Shown: positions 1 through 11,869 of the stretch, piece after piece | Layout of the letters: every line of letters starts with the position of its first letter | Position numbering within the stretch: the stretch's first letter is position 1 | NCBI RefSeq assembly: GCF_029227915.1 | Contig: NC_079886.1 | Location: 26,018,501 to 26,082,500, forward strand | Direction of reading: 5' to 3' | DNA from: Hydractinia symbiolongicarpus | Lineage: Eukaryota; Cnidaria; Hydrozoa; Anthoathecata; Hydractiniidae | Length of the DNA: 64,000 bases | Notes under the pieces: generated by a model | What the model was told of the DNA's origin: nothing | Databases searched by the model: none | Seen by the model: the letters and a program-made list of their open reading frames with translations, nothing else | Made by a program: the position numbers and the translations under genes

Positions 1-720
1 TTAATAATGTAGATAAATAAGTCACATTTTACTGTGGGTCCAATCCTAGCCGTTATCGCGCGCTGAAGAAATTGAGACAATTTCAAAAACTACATTTCAT
101 TGACCTTCTAACGGTATCAGTCCTTTTCTGTTACAACGGTTGCGTCACATATTCCTACCAACATGTGTTTAGTGATATTTTTCTGATATTACTAGGTTGT
201 ATCGCTTTTAACAGTGAAATGATTGACAGTGAGGCTTAATTGAACTGATTTTGGACTTTAACTTTATAAGTGTGATAATTGAGACAATTGGACTCCAAGA
301 AATAACAATGTTCTGAATTTGAAATGATTGCTAGAACACAACGATTACACTGGGCGCTGTGGCAGCGCTTCATTTAAAAATGCAGATATGTAAGTCATTT
401 TTTACTGTGGGACCAATCCTAGCCGTTATCGCACGCTGAAGAAATTGAGACAGTTTCGAAAACTACATTTCATTGACTTTCTAACGGTGTCAGCCCGTTT
501 GAGTTATAACAGTTGGGTCACATTTTCGTACCAACATGTATTTAGCGATATTTTTCTGATATTACTAGGTTGCATCGCTTTTAACAGTGAAATGATTGAC
601 TGTGGGATTTAAATGAACTGATTTTGGACTTTAACTTTATCAATGTGATAATTGAGACAATTGAACTCCATGAAATAACGTTCTTCTTAAATTGACATGA
701 TTGACGGAACTCAGCGATTA

Positions 721-1093
721 CACTGGGCGCTGTGGTATCGCTTCATTTAATAATGTAGATAAATAAGTCACATTTTACTGTGGGTCCAATTCTAGCCGTT
801 ATCGCTCGCTGAAGAAATTGAGACAGTTTCAAAAACTACATTTCATTGACTTTCTAACGGTATCAGTCCTTTTCTGTTACAACGGTTGCGTCACATATTC
901 GTACCAACATGTGTTTAGTGATATTTTTCTGATATTACTAGGTTGTATCGCTTTTAACAGTGAAATGATTGACTGTGGGGCTTAATTGAACTGATTTTGG
1001 ACTTTAACTTTATAAGTGTGATAATTGAGACAATTGGACTCCAAGAAATAACAATGTTCTGAATTTGAAATGATTGCTAGAACACAGCGATTA
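721..1093 (+). repeat. Representative monomer ending in class-A linker
   Basis: One complete 373-bp unit measured from 'cactggg' to the next 'cactggg'. Its last third carries the class-A signature: 'actttaactttataagtg', then 'ccaagaaataacaatgttc' and 'gattgctagaac'. The class-A signature recurs across the window, often next to a class-B unit. Confidence 0.9.
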
Positions 1094-1466
1094 CACTGGG
1101 CGCTGTGGCAGCGCTTCATTTAAAAATGCAGATATGTAAGTCATTTTTTACTGTGGGACCAATCCTAGCCGTTATCGCACGCTGAAGAAATTGAGACTGT
1201 TTCAAAAACTACATTTCATTGACTTTCTAACGGTGTCAGCCCGTTTGAGTTATAACAGTTGGGTCACATTTTCGTACCAACATGTATTTAGCGATATTTT
1301 TCTGATATTACTAGGTTGCATCGCTTTTAACAGTGAAACGATTGACTGTGGGACTTAATTGAACTGATTTTGGACTGTGACCTTACAAATGTGATGAATG
1401 AGACAATTGGACTCCATGAATTAACATTCTTCTTAAATTGGCATGATTGCCGGAACTCAGCGATTA
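1094..1466 (+). repeat. Representative monomer ending in class-B linker
   Basis: One complete 373-bp unit. Its last third carries the class-B signature: 'actgtgaccttacaaatg', then 'ccatgaattaacattcttc' and 'gcatgattgccggaac'. The TTAA in 'cttcTTAAattgg' of class-B units is the site used by the transposon at 35881. Confidence 0.9.
1100..1114. repeat. Conserved dyad GCGCT-N5-AGCGC (example copy)
   Basis: Perfect 5-bp inverted repeat around a 5-base spacer (gtggc here, gtggt in most units), the most GC-rich spot of the monomer. It is present once per 373 bp across both arms. Many variants keep pairing, for example GCGCT-gaggtt-AGCGC (near 1849) and GCGC-gttgta-GCGC (near 12594). It could be a protein-binding site; no function is shown. 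Confidence 0.7.
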
Positions 1467-2587
1467 CACTGGGCGCTGTGGTAGCGCTTCATTTAAAAAT
1501 GTAGACATATAAGACATTTTTTACTGTGGGACGTATCCTAGCCGTTATCGCACGCCGAAGAAGTTGAGACATTTTCGAAACCTACATTTCATTGATTTTC
1601 TAACGGTATCAGTCCGTTTCAGTTAGAACGCTTGGGTCACATTTTCGTACCAACATGTATTTAGCGATATTTTTCGGATATTACTAGGTTGCATCGCTTT
1701 TAACAGTGAAACAATTGAATGTGGAACTTAATTGAACTCATTTTGGACTTTAACTTTATAAATGCAATAATTGAGAGAATTGAACTCCAAGAAATAAAAT
1801 TATTCTGAATTTGACGTGATTGCTAGAACTCAGCGACTACACTGCGCGCTGAGGTTAGCGCTTCATTTAAAAATGTAGATATGTAAGTCATTTTTTACTG
1901 TGGGACCAATCCTAACCGTTATCGCACGCTGAAGAAATTCAGACAGTTTAAGAAACTATATTTCATTGACTTTCTAACGGTGTCAGCCCGTTTGAGTTAT
2001 AACAGTTGGGTCACATTTTCGTACCAACATGTATTTAGCGATATTTTTCTGATATTACTAGGTTGCATCGCTTTTAACAGTGAAACGATTGACTGTGGAA
2101 CTTAATTGAACTGATTTTGGACTGTGACCTTACAAATGTGATGAATGAGACAATTGGACTCCATGAAATAACATTCTTCTTAAATTGGCATGATTGCCGG
2201 AACTCAGCGGATAAACTGGGCGCTGTGGTAGCGCTTCATTTAAAAATGTAGATATATAAGTCATTTTTTACTGTGGGACCAATCCTAGCCGTTATCGCAC
2301 GCCGAAGAAGTTGAGACATTTTTGAAAACTACATTTCATTGATTTTCTAACGGTATCAGTCCTTTTCTGTTACAACGGTTGCGTCACATATTCGTACCAA
2401 CATGTGTTTAGTGATATTTTTGTGATATTACTAGGTTGTATCGCTTTTAACAGTGAAACGATTGACTGTGGGGCTTAATTGAACTGATTTTGGACTTTAA
2501 CTTTATAAGTGTGATAATTGAGACAATTGGACTCCAAGAAATAAGAATGTTCTGAATTTGAAATGATTGCTAGAACACAGCGATTAC

Positions 2588-3254
2588 ACTGGGCGCTGTG
2601 GCAGCGCTTCATTTAAAAATGCAGATAAATAAGTCATTTTTTACTGTGGGACCAATCCTAGCCGCTATCGCACGCCGAGGAAGTTGAGACATTTCGAAAA
2701 CTACATTTCATTGACTTTCTAACGGTATCAGTCCGTTTCAGTTACAACAGTTGCGTCAAGTATTCGTACCAACATGTATTTAGCGATATTTTTCTGATAT
2801 TACTAGGTTGCATCGCTTTTAACAGTGAAACAGTGAAACGAATGAGATGAATGAGAAATTTGGACTCCATGAAATAACATTCTTCTTAAATAGGCATGAT
2901 TGCCCGTACTCAGCGATTACACTGGGCGCTGTGGTAGCGCTTCATTTAAAAATGCAGATAAATAAGTCATTTTTTACTGTAAGACCAATCCTAGCTGTTA
3001 TCGCACGCTGAAGAAATAGAGACAGTTTCAAAAACTACATTTCATTGACTTTCTAACGGTGTCAGCCCGTTTGAGTTATAACAGTTGTGTCACATTTTCG
3101 TACCAACATGTATTTAGCGATATTTTTCTGATATTACTAGGTTGCATAGCTTTTAACAGTGAAACAGTGAAACGAATGAGATGAATGAGAAAATTGGACT
3201 CCATGAAATAACATTCTTCTTAAATAGGCATGATTGCCGGTACTCAGCGATTAC
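2588..3254 (+). repeat. Two consecutive short monomers (about 332-334 bp)
   Basis: The 'cactggg' landmarks fall at about 2588, 2920 and 3254. Both units lack about 40 bp between 'cagtgaaacagtgaaac' and 'gaatgagatgaatgag', near 2821-2860 and 3158-3200. The shared junction shows that one deletion event was then copied to the neighbouring unit. Confidence 0.85.
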
Positions 3255-6200
3255 ACTGGGCGCTGTGGTAGCGCTTTATTTAAAAATGCAGATAAATAAG
3301 TCATTTTTTACTGTAAGACCAATCCTAGCTGTTATCGCACGCTGAAGAAATAGAGACAGTTTCAAAAACTACATTTCGTTAACTTTCTAACTGTATCAGT
3401 CCGTTTCTGTTACAACGGTTGCGTCACATATTCGTACCAACATGTATTTAGCGATACTTTTCTGATATTACTAGATTGCATCGCTTTTAACAGTGAAACG
3501 ATTGACTGTGGGACTTAATTGAACTGATTTTGGACTTTAACTTTATCAATGTGATAATTGAGACAATTGGACTCCATGAAATAACATTCTTCTAAAATTG
3601 GCATGATTGACGGAACTCAGCGATTACACTGGGCGCTGTGGTATCGCTTCATTTAATAATGTAGATAAATAAGTCACATTTTACTGTAGGTCCAATCCTA
3701 GCCGTTATCGCGCGCTGAAGAAATTGAGACAGTTTCAAAAACTACATTTCATTGACTTTCTAACGGTATCAGTCCTTTTCTGTTACAACGGTTGCGTCAC
3801 ATATTCGTACCAACATGTGTTTAGTGATATTTTTCTGATATTACTAGGTTGTATCGCTTTTAACAGTGAAATCATTGACTTTGGGGCTTAATTGAACTGA
3901 TTTTGGACTTTAACTTTATAAGTGTGATAATTGAGACAATTGGCTCCAAGAAATAACAATGTTCTGAATTTGAAATGATTGCTAGAACACAGCGATTACA
4001 CTGGGCGCTGTGGCAGCGCTTCATTTAAAAATGCAGATATGTAAGTCATTTTTTACTGTGGGACAAATCCTAGCCGTTATCGCACGCTGAAGAAATTGAG
4101 ACAGTTTCAAAAACTACATTTCATTGACTTTCTAACGGTGTCAGCCTGTTTGAGTTATAACAGTTGGGTCACATTTTCGTACCAACATGTATTTAGCGAT
4201 ATTTTTCAGATATTACTAGGTTGCATTGCTTTTAACAGTGAAATGATTGACTGTGGGATTTAATTGAACTGATTTTGGACTTTAACTTTATCAATGTGAT
4301 AATTGAGACAATTGGACTCCATGAAATAACATTCTTCTTAAATTGGCATGATTGACGGAACTCAGCGATTACACTGGGCGCTGTGGTATCGCTTCATTTA
4401 ATAATGTAGATAAATAAGTCACATTTTACTGTGGGTCCAATCCTAGCCGTTATCGCGCGCAGAAGAAATTGAGACAATTTCAAGAACTACATTTCATTGA
4501 CTTTCTAACGGTATCAGTCCTTTTCTGTTACAACGGTTGCGTCACATATTCCTACCAACATGTGTTTAGTGATATTTTTCTGATATTACTAGGTTGTATC
4601 GCTTTTAACAGTGAAACGATTGACTGTGGGACTTAATTGAACTGATTTTGGACGGTGACCTGACAAATGTGATGAATGAGACAATTGGACTCCATGAAAT
4701 AACATTCTTTTTAAATTGGCATGATTGCCGGAACTCAGCGATTACACTGGGCGCTGTGGTAGCGCTTCATTTAAAAATGTAGATATATAAGACATTTTTT
4801 ACTGTGGGACCTATCCTAGCCGTTATCGCACGCCGAAGAAGTTGAGACATTTTCGAAACCTACATTTCATTGACTTTCTAACGGTATCAGTCCGTTTCTG
4901 TTACAACGGTTGCGTCACATATTCGTACCAACATGTATTTAGCGATATTTTTCTGATATTACTAGGTTGCATCGCTTTTAACAGTGAAATGATTGACTGT
5001 GGGATTTAAATGAACTGATTTTGAACTTTAACTTTATCAATGTGATAATTGAGACAATTGAACTCCATGAAATAACGTTCTTCTTAAATTGGCATGATTG
5101 ACGGATATCAGCGATTACACTGGGCGCTGTGGTATCGCTTCATTTAATAATGTAGATAAATAAGTCACATTTTACTGTGGGTCCAATTCTAGCCGTTATC
5201 GCTCGCTGAAGAAATTGAGACAGTTTCAAAAACTACATTTCATTGACTTTCTAACGGTATCAGTCCTTTTCTGTTACAACGGTTGCGTCACATATTCGTA
5301 CCAACATGTGTTTAGTGATATTTTTCTGATATTACTAGGTTGTATCGCTTTTAACAGTGAAATGATTGACTGTGGGGCTTAATTGAACTGATTTTGGACT
5401 TTAACTTTATAAGTGTGATAATTGAGACAATTGGACTCCAAGAAATAACAATGTTCTGAATTTGAAATGATTGCTAGAACACAGCGATTACACTGGGCGC
5501 TGTGGCAGCGCTTCATTTAAAAATGCAGATATGTAAGTCATTTTTTACTGTGGGACCAATCCTAGCCGTTATCGCACGCTGAAGAAATTGAGACTGTTTC
5601 AAAAACTACATTTCATTGACTTTCTAACGGTGTCAGCCCGTTTGAGTTATAACAGTTGGGTCACATTTTCGTACCAACATGTATTTAGCGATATTTTTCT
5701 GATATTACTAGGTTGCATCGCTTTTAACAGTGAAACGATTGACTGTGGGACTTAATTGAACTGATTTTGGACTGTGACCTTACAAATGTGATGAATGAGA
5801 CAATTGGACTCCATGAAATAACATTCTTCTTAAATTGGCATGATTGCCGGAACTCAGCGATTACACTGGGCGCTGTGGTAGCGCTTCATTTAAAAATGTA
5901 GATATATAAGACATTTTTTACTGTGGGACGTATCCTAGCCGTTATCGCACGCCGAAGAAGTTGAGACATTTTCGAAACCTACATTTCATTGATTTTCTAA
6001 CGGTATCAGTCCGTTTCAGTTAGAACGCTTGGGTCACATTTTCGTACCAACATGTATTTAGCGATATTTTTCGGATATTACTAGGTTGCATCGCTTTTAA
6101 CAGTGAAACAATTGAATGTGGGACTTAATTGAACTCATTTTGGACTTTAACTTTATAAATGCAATAATTGAGAGAATTGAACTCCAAGAAATAAAATTAT

Positions 6201-6520
6201 TCTGAATTTGACGTGATTGCTAGAACTCAGCGACTACACTGCGCGCTGAGGTTAGCGCTTCATTTAAAAATGTAGATATGTAAGTCATTTTTTACTGTGG
6301 GACCAATCCTAACCGTTATCGCACGCTGAAGAAATTGAGACAGTTTAAAAAACTATATTTCATTGACTTTCTAACGGTGTCAGCCCGTTTGAGTTATAAC
6401 AGTTGGGTCACATTTTCGTACCAACATGTATTTAGCGATATTTTTCTGATATTACTAGGTTGTATCGCTTTTAACAGTGAAACGATTGACTGTGGGGCTT
6501 AATTGAACTGATTTTGGACT

Positions 6521-9500
6521 TTAACTTTATCAATGTGATAATTGAGACAATTGGACTCCAAGAAATAAGAATGTTCTGAATTTGAAATGATTGCTAGAAC
6601 ACAGCGATTACACTGGGCGCTGTGGCAGCGCTTCATTTAAAAATGCAGATAAATAAGTCATTTTTTACTGTGGGACCAATCCTAGCCGCTATTGCACTCC
6701 GAGGAAGTTGAGACATTTCGAAAACTACATTTCATTGACTTTCTAACGGTATCAGTCCGTTTCAGTTACAACGGTTGCGTCACATATTCGTACCAACATG
6801 TATTTAGCGATATTTTTCTGATATTACTAGGTTGCATCGTTTTTAACACTGAAACGATTGACTGTGGGAATTACTTAAACTGATTCTGGACTTAAACTTT
6901 ATAAATATGATAATTGGGACAATTGGACTCCATGCAATAACATTCTTCTTAAAATGGCATGATTGACGGAACTGAGCGGTTACACTGGGCGCTGTGGTAG
7001 CGCTTCATTTAAAAATGTAGATATATAAGTCATTTTTTACTGTAGGACCAATCCTAGCCGTTATCGCACGCTGAAGAACTGTAGACAGTATCAAAAACTA
7101 CATTTCGTTGACTTTCTATCGGTATCAGTCCGTTTCTGTTACTACAATTGCGTCACATATTCGTACCAACATGTATTTAGCGATGTTTTGCTGATAATAC
7201 TAGGTTGCTTCGCTTTTAACAGTGAAACGATTGAATGCAGGACTTACTTGAACTGACTTTAGACTTTAACTTTATAAATGTGATAATTAAAACAATTGGA
7301 CTCCCTGCAATAACATTCTTCTTAAATTGGAATGATTGACGGAACTCAGCTATTACACTGGGCGCTGTGGCAGCGCTTTATTTAAAAGTGTAGATATATT
7401 AGTCATTTTTTACTGTGGGACCAATCCTAGCCGTTATCGCACGCAGAAGAAATTCAGACAGTTTCAAAAACTACATTTCATTGACTTTCTAACGGTGTCA
7501 GTCCGTTTCTGTTACAACGGTTGCGTCACATAAATCGTACCAACATGTGTTTAGCGATATTTTTCTGATATTACTAGGTTGTATCGCTTTTAACAGTGAA
7601 AAGATTGACTGTGGGACTTAATTGAACTGATTTTGGACTTCAACTTTATAAGTGTGATAATTGAGAAAATTCAACTCCAAGAATTAACAATGTTCTGAAT
7701 TTGACATGATTGCTAGAACTCAGCGATTACACTGGGCGCTGTGGTAGCGCTTCATTTAAAATTACAGATATATAAGTCATTTTTTACAGTAGGACCAATC
7801 CTAGCTGTTATCGCACGCTGAAGAAATATAGACAGTTTCAAAAACTACATTTCATTGACTTTCTAACGGTATCAGTCCCTTTCAGTTACAACGGTTGCGT
7901 CACATATTCGTACCAACATATATTTATCGATATTTTTCTGATATTACTAGGTTGCCTCGCCTTAAACAGTGAAACGATTGACTGTGAGACTTAATTGAAC
8001 TTATTTTGGACTGTGAGATTACAAATGTGATGAATGAGACAATTGGACTCCATGAAATAACATTCTTCTTAAATTGGCATGATTGCCGGAACTCATTGAT
8101 TAAACTGGGCGCTGTGGTAGCGCTTCATTTAAAAATGTAGATAAATAACTCATTTTTTACTGTAGGACGAATCCTAGCCGTTATCGAACGCTGAAGAAAT
8201 TGAGACAGTTTCAAAAACTACATTTCATTGACTTTCTAACGGTATCAGTTCGTTTCAGTTACAACAGTTGCGTCAAATATTCGTACCAACATGGTATTTA
8301 GCGATATTTTTCTGATATTACTAGGTTGCATCGCTTTTAAAAGTGAAACGATTGACTGTAGGACTTACTTGAACTGATTTTGGACTTTAACTTTATAAAT
8401 GTGATAATTGAAACAAATGGACTCCAAGAAATAACAATGTTCTGAATTTGACATGATTGCTAGAGCTCAGCGATTACACTGGGCGCTGTGGTAGCGCTTC
8501 AATTAAAAATGCAGATAAATAAGTCATTTTTTACTGTAGAACCAATCCTAGCTGTTATCGCACGCTGAAAAAATAGAGACAGTTTCAAAAACTACATTTC
8601 ATTGAGTTTCTAACGGTATCAGACTGTTTCAGTTACAACGGTTGCGTCACATATGCGTACCAACATATATTTATCGATATTTTTCTGATATTACTAAGTT
8701 GCCTCGCCTTAAAATGTGAAACGATTGACTGTGGGACTTAATTGAACTGATTTTGGACTGTGAGCTTACAAATGTGATGAATGAGACAATTGGACTCCAT
8801 GAAATAACATTCTTCTTAAATTGGCATGATTGCCGGAACTCAGCGATTACACTGGGCGCTGTGGTGGCGCTTCATTTAAAAATGTAGATATGTAAGTCAT
8901 TTTTTACTGTGGGACCAATCCTAGCCGTTATCGCACGCTGAAGAAATTGAGACAGTTTTAAAAACTAAATTTCATTGACTTTCTAACGGTGTCAGCCCGT
9001 TTGAGTTATAACAGTTGGGTCACATTTTTGTACCAACATGTATTTAGCGATATTTTTCTGATAATACTAGGTTGCATCGCTTTTAACAGTGAAACGATTG
9101 ACTGCAGGACTTACTTGAACTGATTTTGGACTTTAACTTTATAAATGTGATAATTGAAACAATTGGACTCCATGCAATAACATTCTTCTTTTTTAATTGG
9201 CATGATTGACGGAACTCAGCTATTACACTGGGCGCTGCGGCAGCGCTTTATTTAAAGGTGTAGATATATTAGTCATTTTTTACTGTGGGACCAATCCTAG
9301 CCGTTATCGCACGCTGAAGAAATTCAGACAGTTTCAAAAACTACATTTCATTGAAGTTCTAACGGTATCAGTCCGTTTCTGTTACAACGGTTGCGTCACA
9401 TAAATCGTACCAACATGTGTTTAGCGATATTTTTCTGATATTACTAGGTTGTATCGCTTTTAACAGTGAAAAGATTGACTGTGGGACTTAATTGAACTGA

Positions 9501-11869
9501 TTTTGGACTTCAACTTTATAAGTGTGATAATTGAGAAAATTCAACTCCAAGAATTAACAATGTTCTGAATTTGACATGATTGCTAGAACTCAGCGATTAC
9601 ACTGGGCGCTGTGGTAGCGCTTCATTTAAAATTACAGATATATAAGTCATTTTTTACAGTAGGACCAATCCTAGCTGTTATCGCACGCTGAAGAAATATA
9701 GACAGTTTCAAAAACTACATTTCATTGACTTTCTAACGGTATCAGTCCCTTTCAGTTACAACGGTTGCGTCACATATTCGTACCAACATATATTTATCGA
9801 TATTTTTCTGATATTACTAGGTTGCCTCGCCTTAAACAGTGAAACGATTGACTGTGAGACTTAATTGAACTTATTTTGGACTGTGAGATTACAAATGTGA
9901 TGAATGAGACAATTGGACTCCATGAAATAACATTCTTCTTAAATTGGCATGATTGCCGGAACTCATTGATTAAACTGGGCGCTGTGGTAGCGCTTCATTT
10001 AAAAATGTAGATAAATAACTCATTTTTTACTGTAGGACGAATCCTAGCCGTTATCGAACGCTGAAGAAATTGAGACAGTTTCAAAAACTACATTTCATTG
10101 ACTTTCTAACGGTATCAGTTCGTTTCAGTTACAACAGTTGCGTCAAATATTCGTACCAACATGGTATTTAGCGATATTTTTCTGATATTACTAGGTTGCA
10201 TCGCTTTTAAAAGTGAAACGATTGACTGTAGGACTTACTTGAACTGATTTTGGACTTTAACTTTATAAATGTGATAATTGAAACAAATGGACTCCAAGAA
10301 ATAACATTCTTCTTAAATTGGCATGATTGCCGGAACTCAGCGATTAAACTGAGCGCTGTGGTAGCGCTTCATTTAAAAATGTAGATAAATAACTCATTTT
10401 TTACTGTAGGACGAATGCTAGCCGTTATCGAACGCTGAAGAAATTGAGACAGTTTCAAAAACTACATTTCATTGACTTTCTAACGGTATCAGTCCGTTTC
10501 AGTTACGACAGTTGCGTCAAATATTCGTACCAACATGGTATTTAGCGATATTTTTCTGATATTACTAGGTTGCATCGCTTTTAACAGTGAAACGATTGGC
10601 TGTAGGACTTACTTGAACTGATTTTGGACTGTGACCTTACAAATGTGATGAATGAGACAATTGGACTCCATGAAATAACATTCTTCTTAAATTGGCATGA
10701 TTGCCGGAACTGAAGGGTTAAACTGGGCGCTGTGGTAGCGTTTCATTTAAAAATGTAGATATATAAGTCATTTTTTACTGTGGGACCAATCCTAGCCGCT
10801 ATCGCACGCCGAAGAAGTTGAAACATTTTTAAAAACTACATTTCATTGACTTTCTAACGGTATCAGTCCGTTTCAGTTACAACGGTTGCGTCACATATGC
10901 GTACCAACATATATTTATCGATATTTTTCTGATATTACTAGGTTGTATCGCTTTTAACAGTGAAATGATTGACTGTGGGACTTAATTGAACTGATTTTGG
11001 ACTTTAACTTTATAAGTGTGATAATTGAGAAAATTCAACTCCAAGAATTAACAATGTTCTGAATTTGACATGATTGCTAGAACTCAGCGATTACACTGGG
11101 CGCTGTGGTAGCGCTTCATTTAAAATTACAGATAAATAACTCATTTTTTACAGTAGGACCAATCCTAGCTCTTATCGCACGCTGAAGAAAAAGAGACAGT
11201 TTCAAAAACTACATTTCATTGACTTTCTAACGGTATCAGTCCGTTTCAGTTACAACAGTTGCGTCAAATATTCGTACCAACATGGTATTTAGCGATATTT
11301 TTCTGATATTACTAGGTTGCATCGCTTTTAACAGTGAAACGATTGACTGTAGGACTTACTTGAACTGATTTTGGACTGTGAGCTTACAAATGTGATGAAT
11401 GAGACAATTGGACTCCATGAAATAACATTCTTCTTAAATTGGCATGATTGCCGGAACTCAGCGATTACACTGGGCGCTGTGGTGGCGCTTCATTTAAAAA
11501 TGTAGATATGTAAGTCATTTTTTACTGTGGGACCAATCCTAGCCGTTATTGCACGCTGAAGAAATTGAGACAGTTTCAAAAACTACATTTCATTGACTTT
11601 CTAACGGTGTCAGCCCGTTTGAGTTATAACAGTTGGGTCACATTTTTGTACCAACATGTATTTAGCGATATTTTTCTGATATTACTAGGTTGCATCGCTT
11701 TTAACACTGAAACAATTGACTGTGGGACTTAATTGAACTCATTTTGGACTGTGACCTAACAAATGTGATGAATGAGACAATTGGACTCCATGAAATAATA
11801 TTCTCCTTAAATTGGCATGATTGCCGGTACTCAGCGATTACACTGGGCGCTGTGGCAGCGCTTCATTTA
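6521..11869 (+). repeat. Satellite block II, with a 1870-bp 5-mer duplication
   Basis: Ordinary 373-bp units, many with 'gttgcctcgccttaaac' or 'agataaataactcattttt'. Segment 7330-8436 is repeated nearly base for base at 9200-10306, an offset of 1870 bp or five monomers. Shared private variants include 'gaaaagattgactg', 'gacttcaactttataag' and 'caacatggtatttagcg'. The copies part at 'aataacaatgttc' versus 'aataacattcttc'. Confidence 0.87.

Larger units (their letters stand above)
1..6520 (+). repeat. Satellite block I, with a 12-mer-spaced duplication
   Basis: This block is recognised by units with 'tatcgcttcatttaataatg' (near the start of the window and near 745, 3652, 4400 and 5144) and by the variant 'gactacactgcgcgctgagg' at 1835 and 6232. 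Segment 530-2120 is repeated almost exactly at 4927-6517, an offset of 4397 bp. That equals twelve 373-bp units less about 79 bp, which is explained by two consecutive short (about 333-bp) units between 2588 and 3254. Confidence 0.85.

Noticed and set aside
1180-1215. Hammerhead ribozyme in the monomer, since 'CTGAAGA' fits the CUGANGA core and some copies have GAAA downstream
   Set aside because: Most copies have 'caaaa' where GAAA is needed, two unpaired bases would separate stem II from that box, and no convincing stem I or stem III with a cleavage triplet is present.
1272-1290. CENP-B box in 'tttcgtaccaacatg'
   Set aside because: Only the first half (TTCG-N4-A) fits; the CGGG half is absent in the copies I read.
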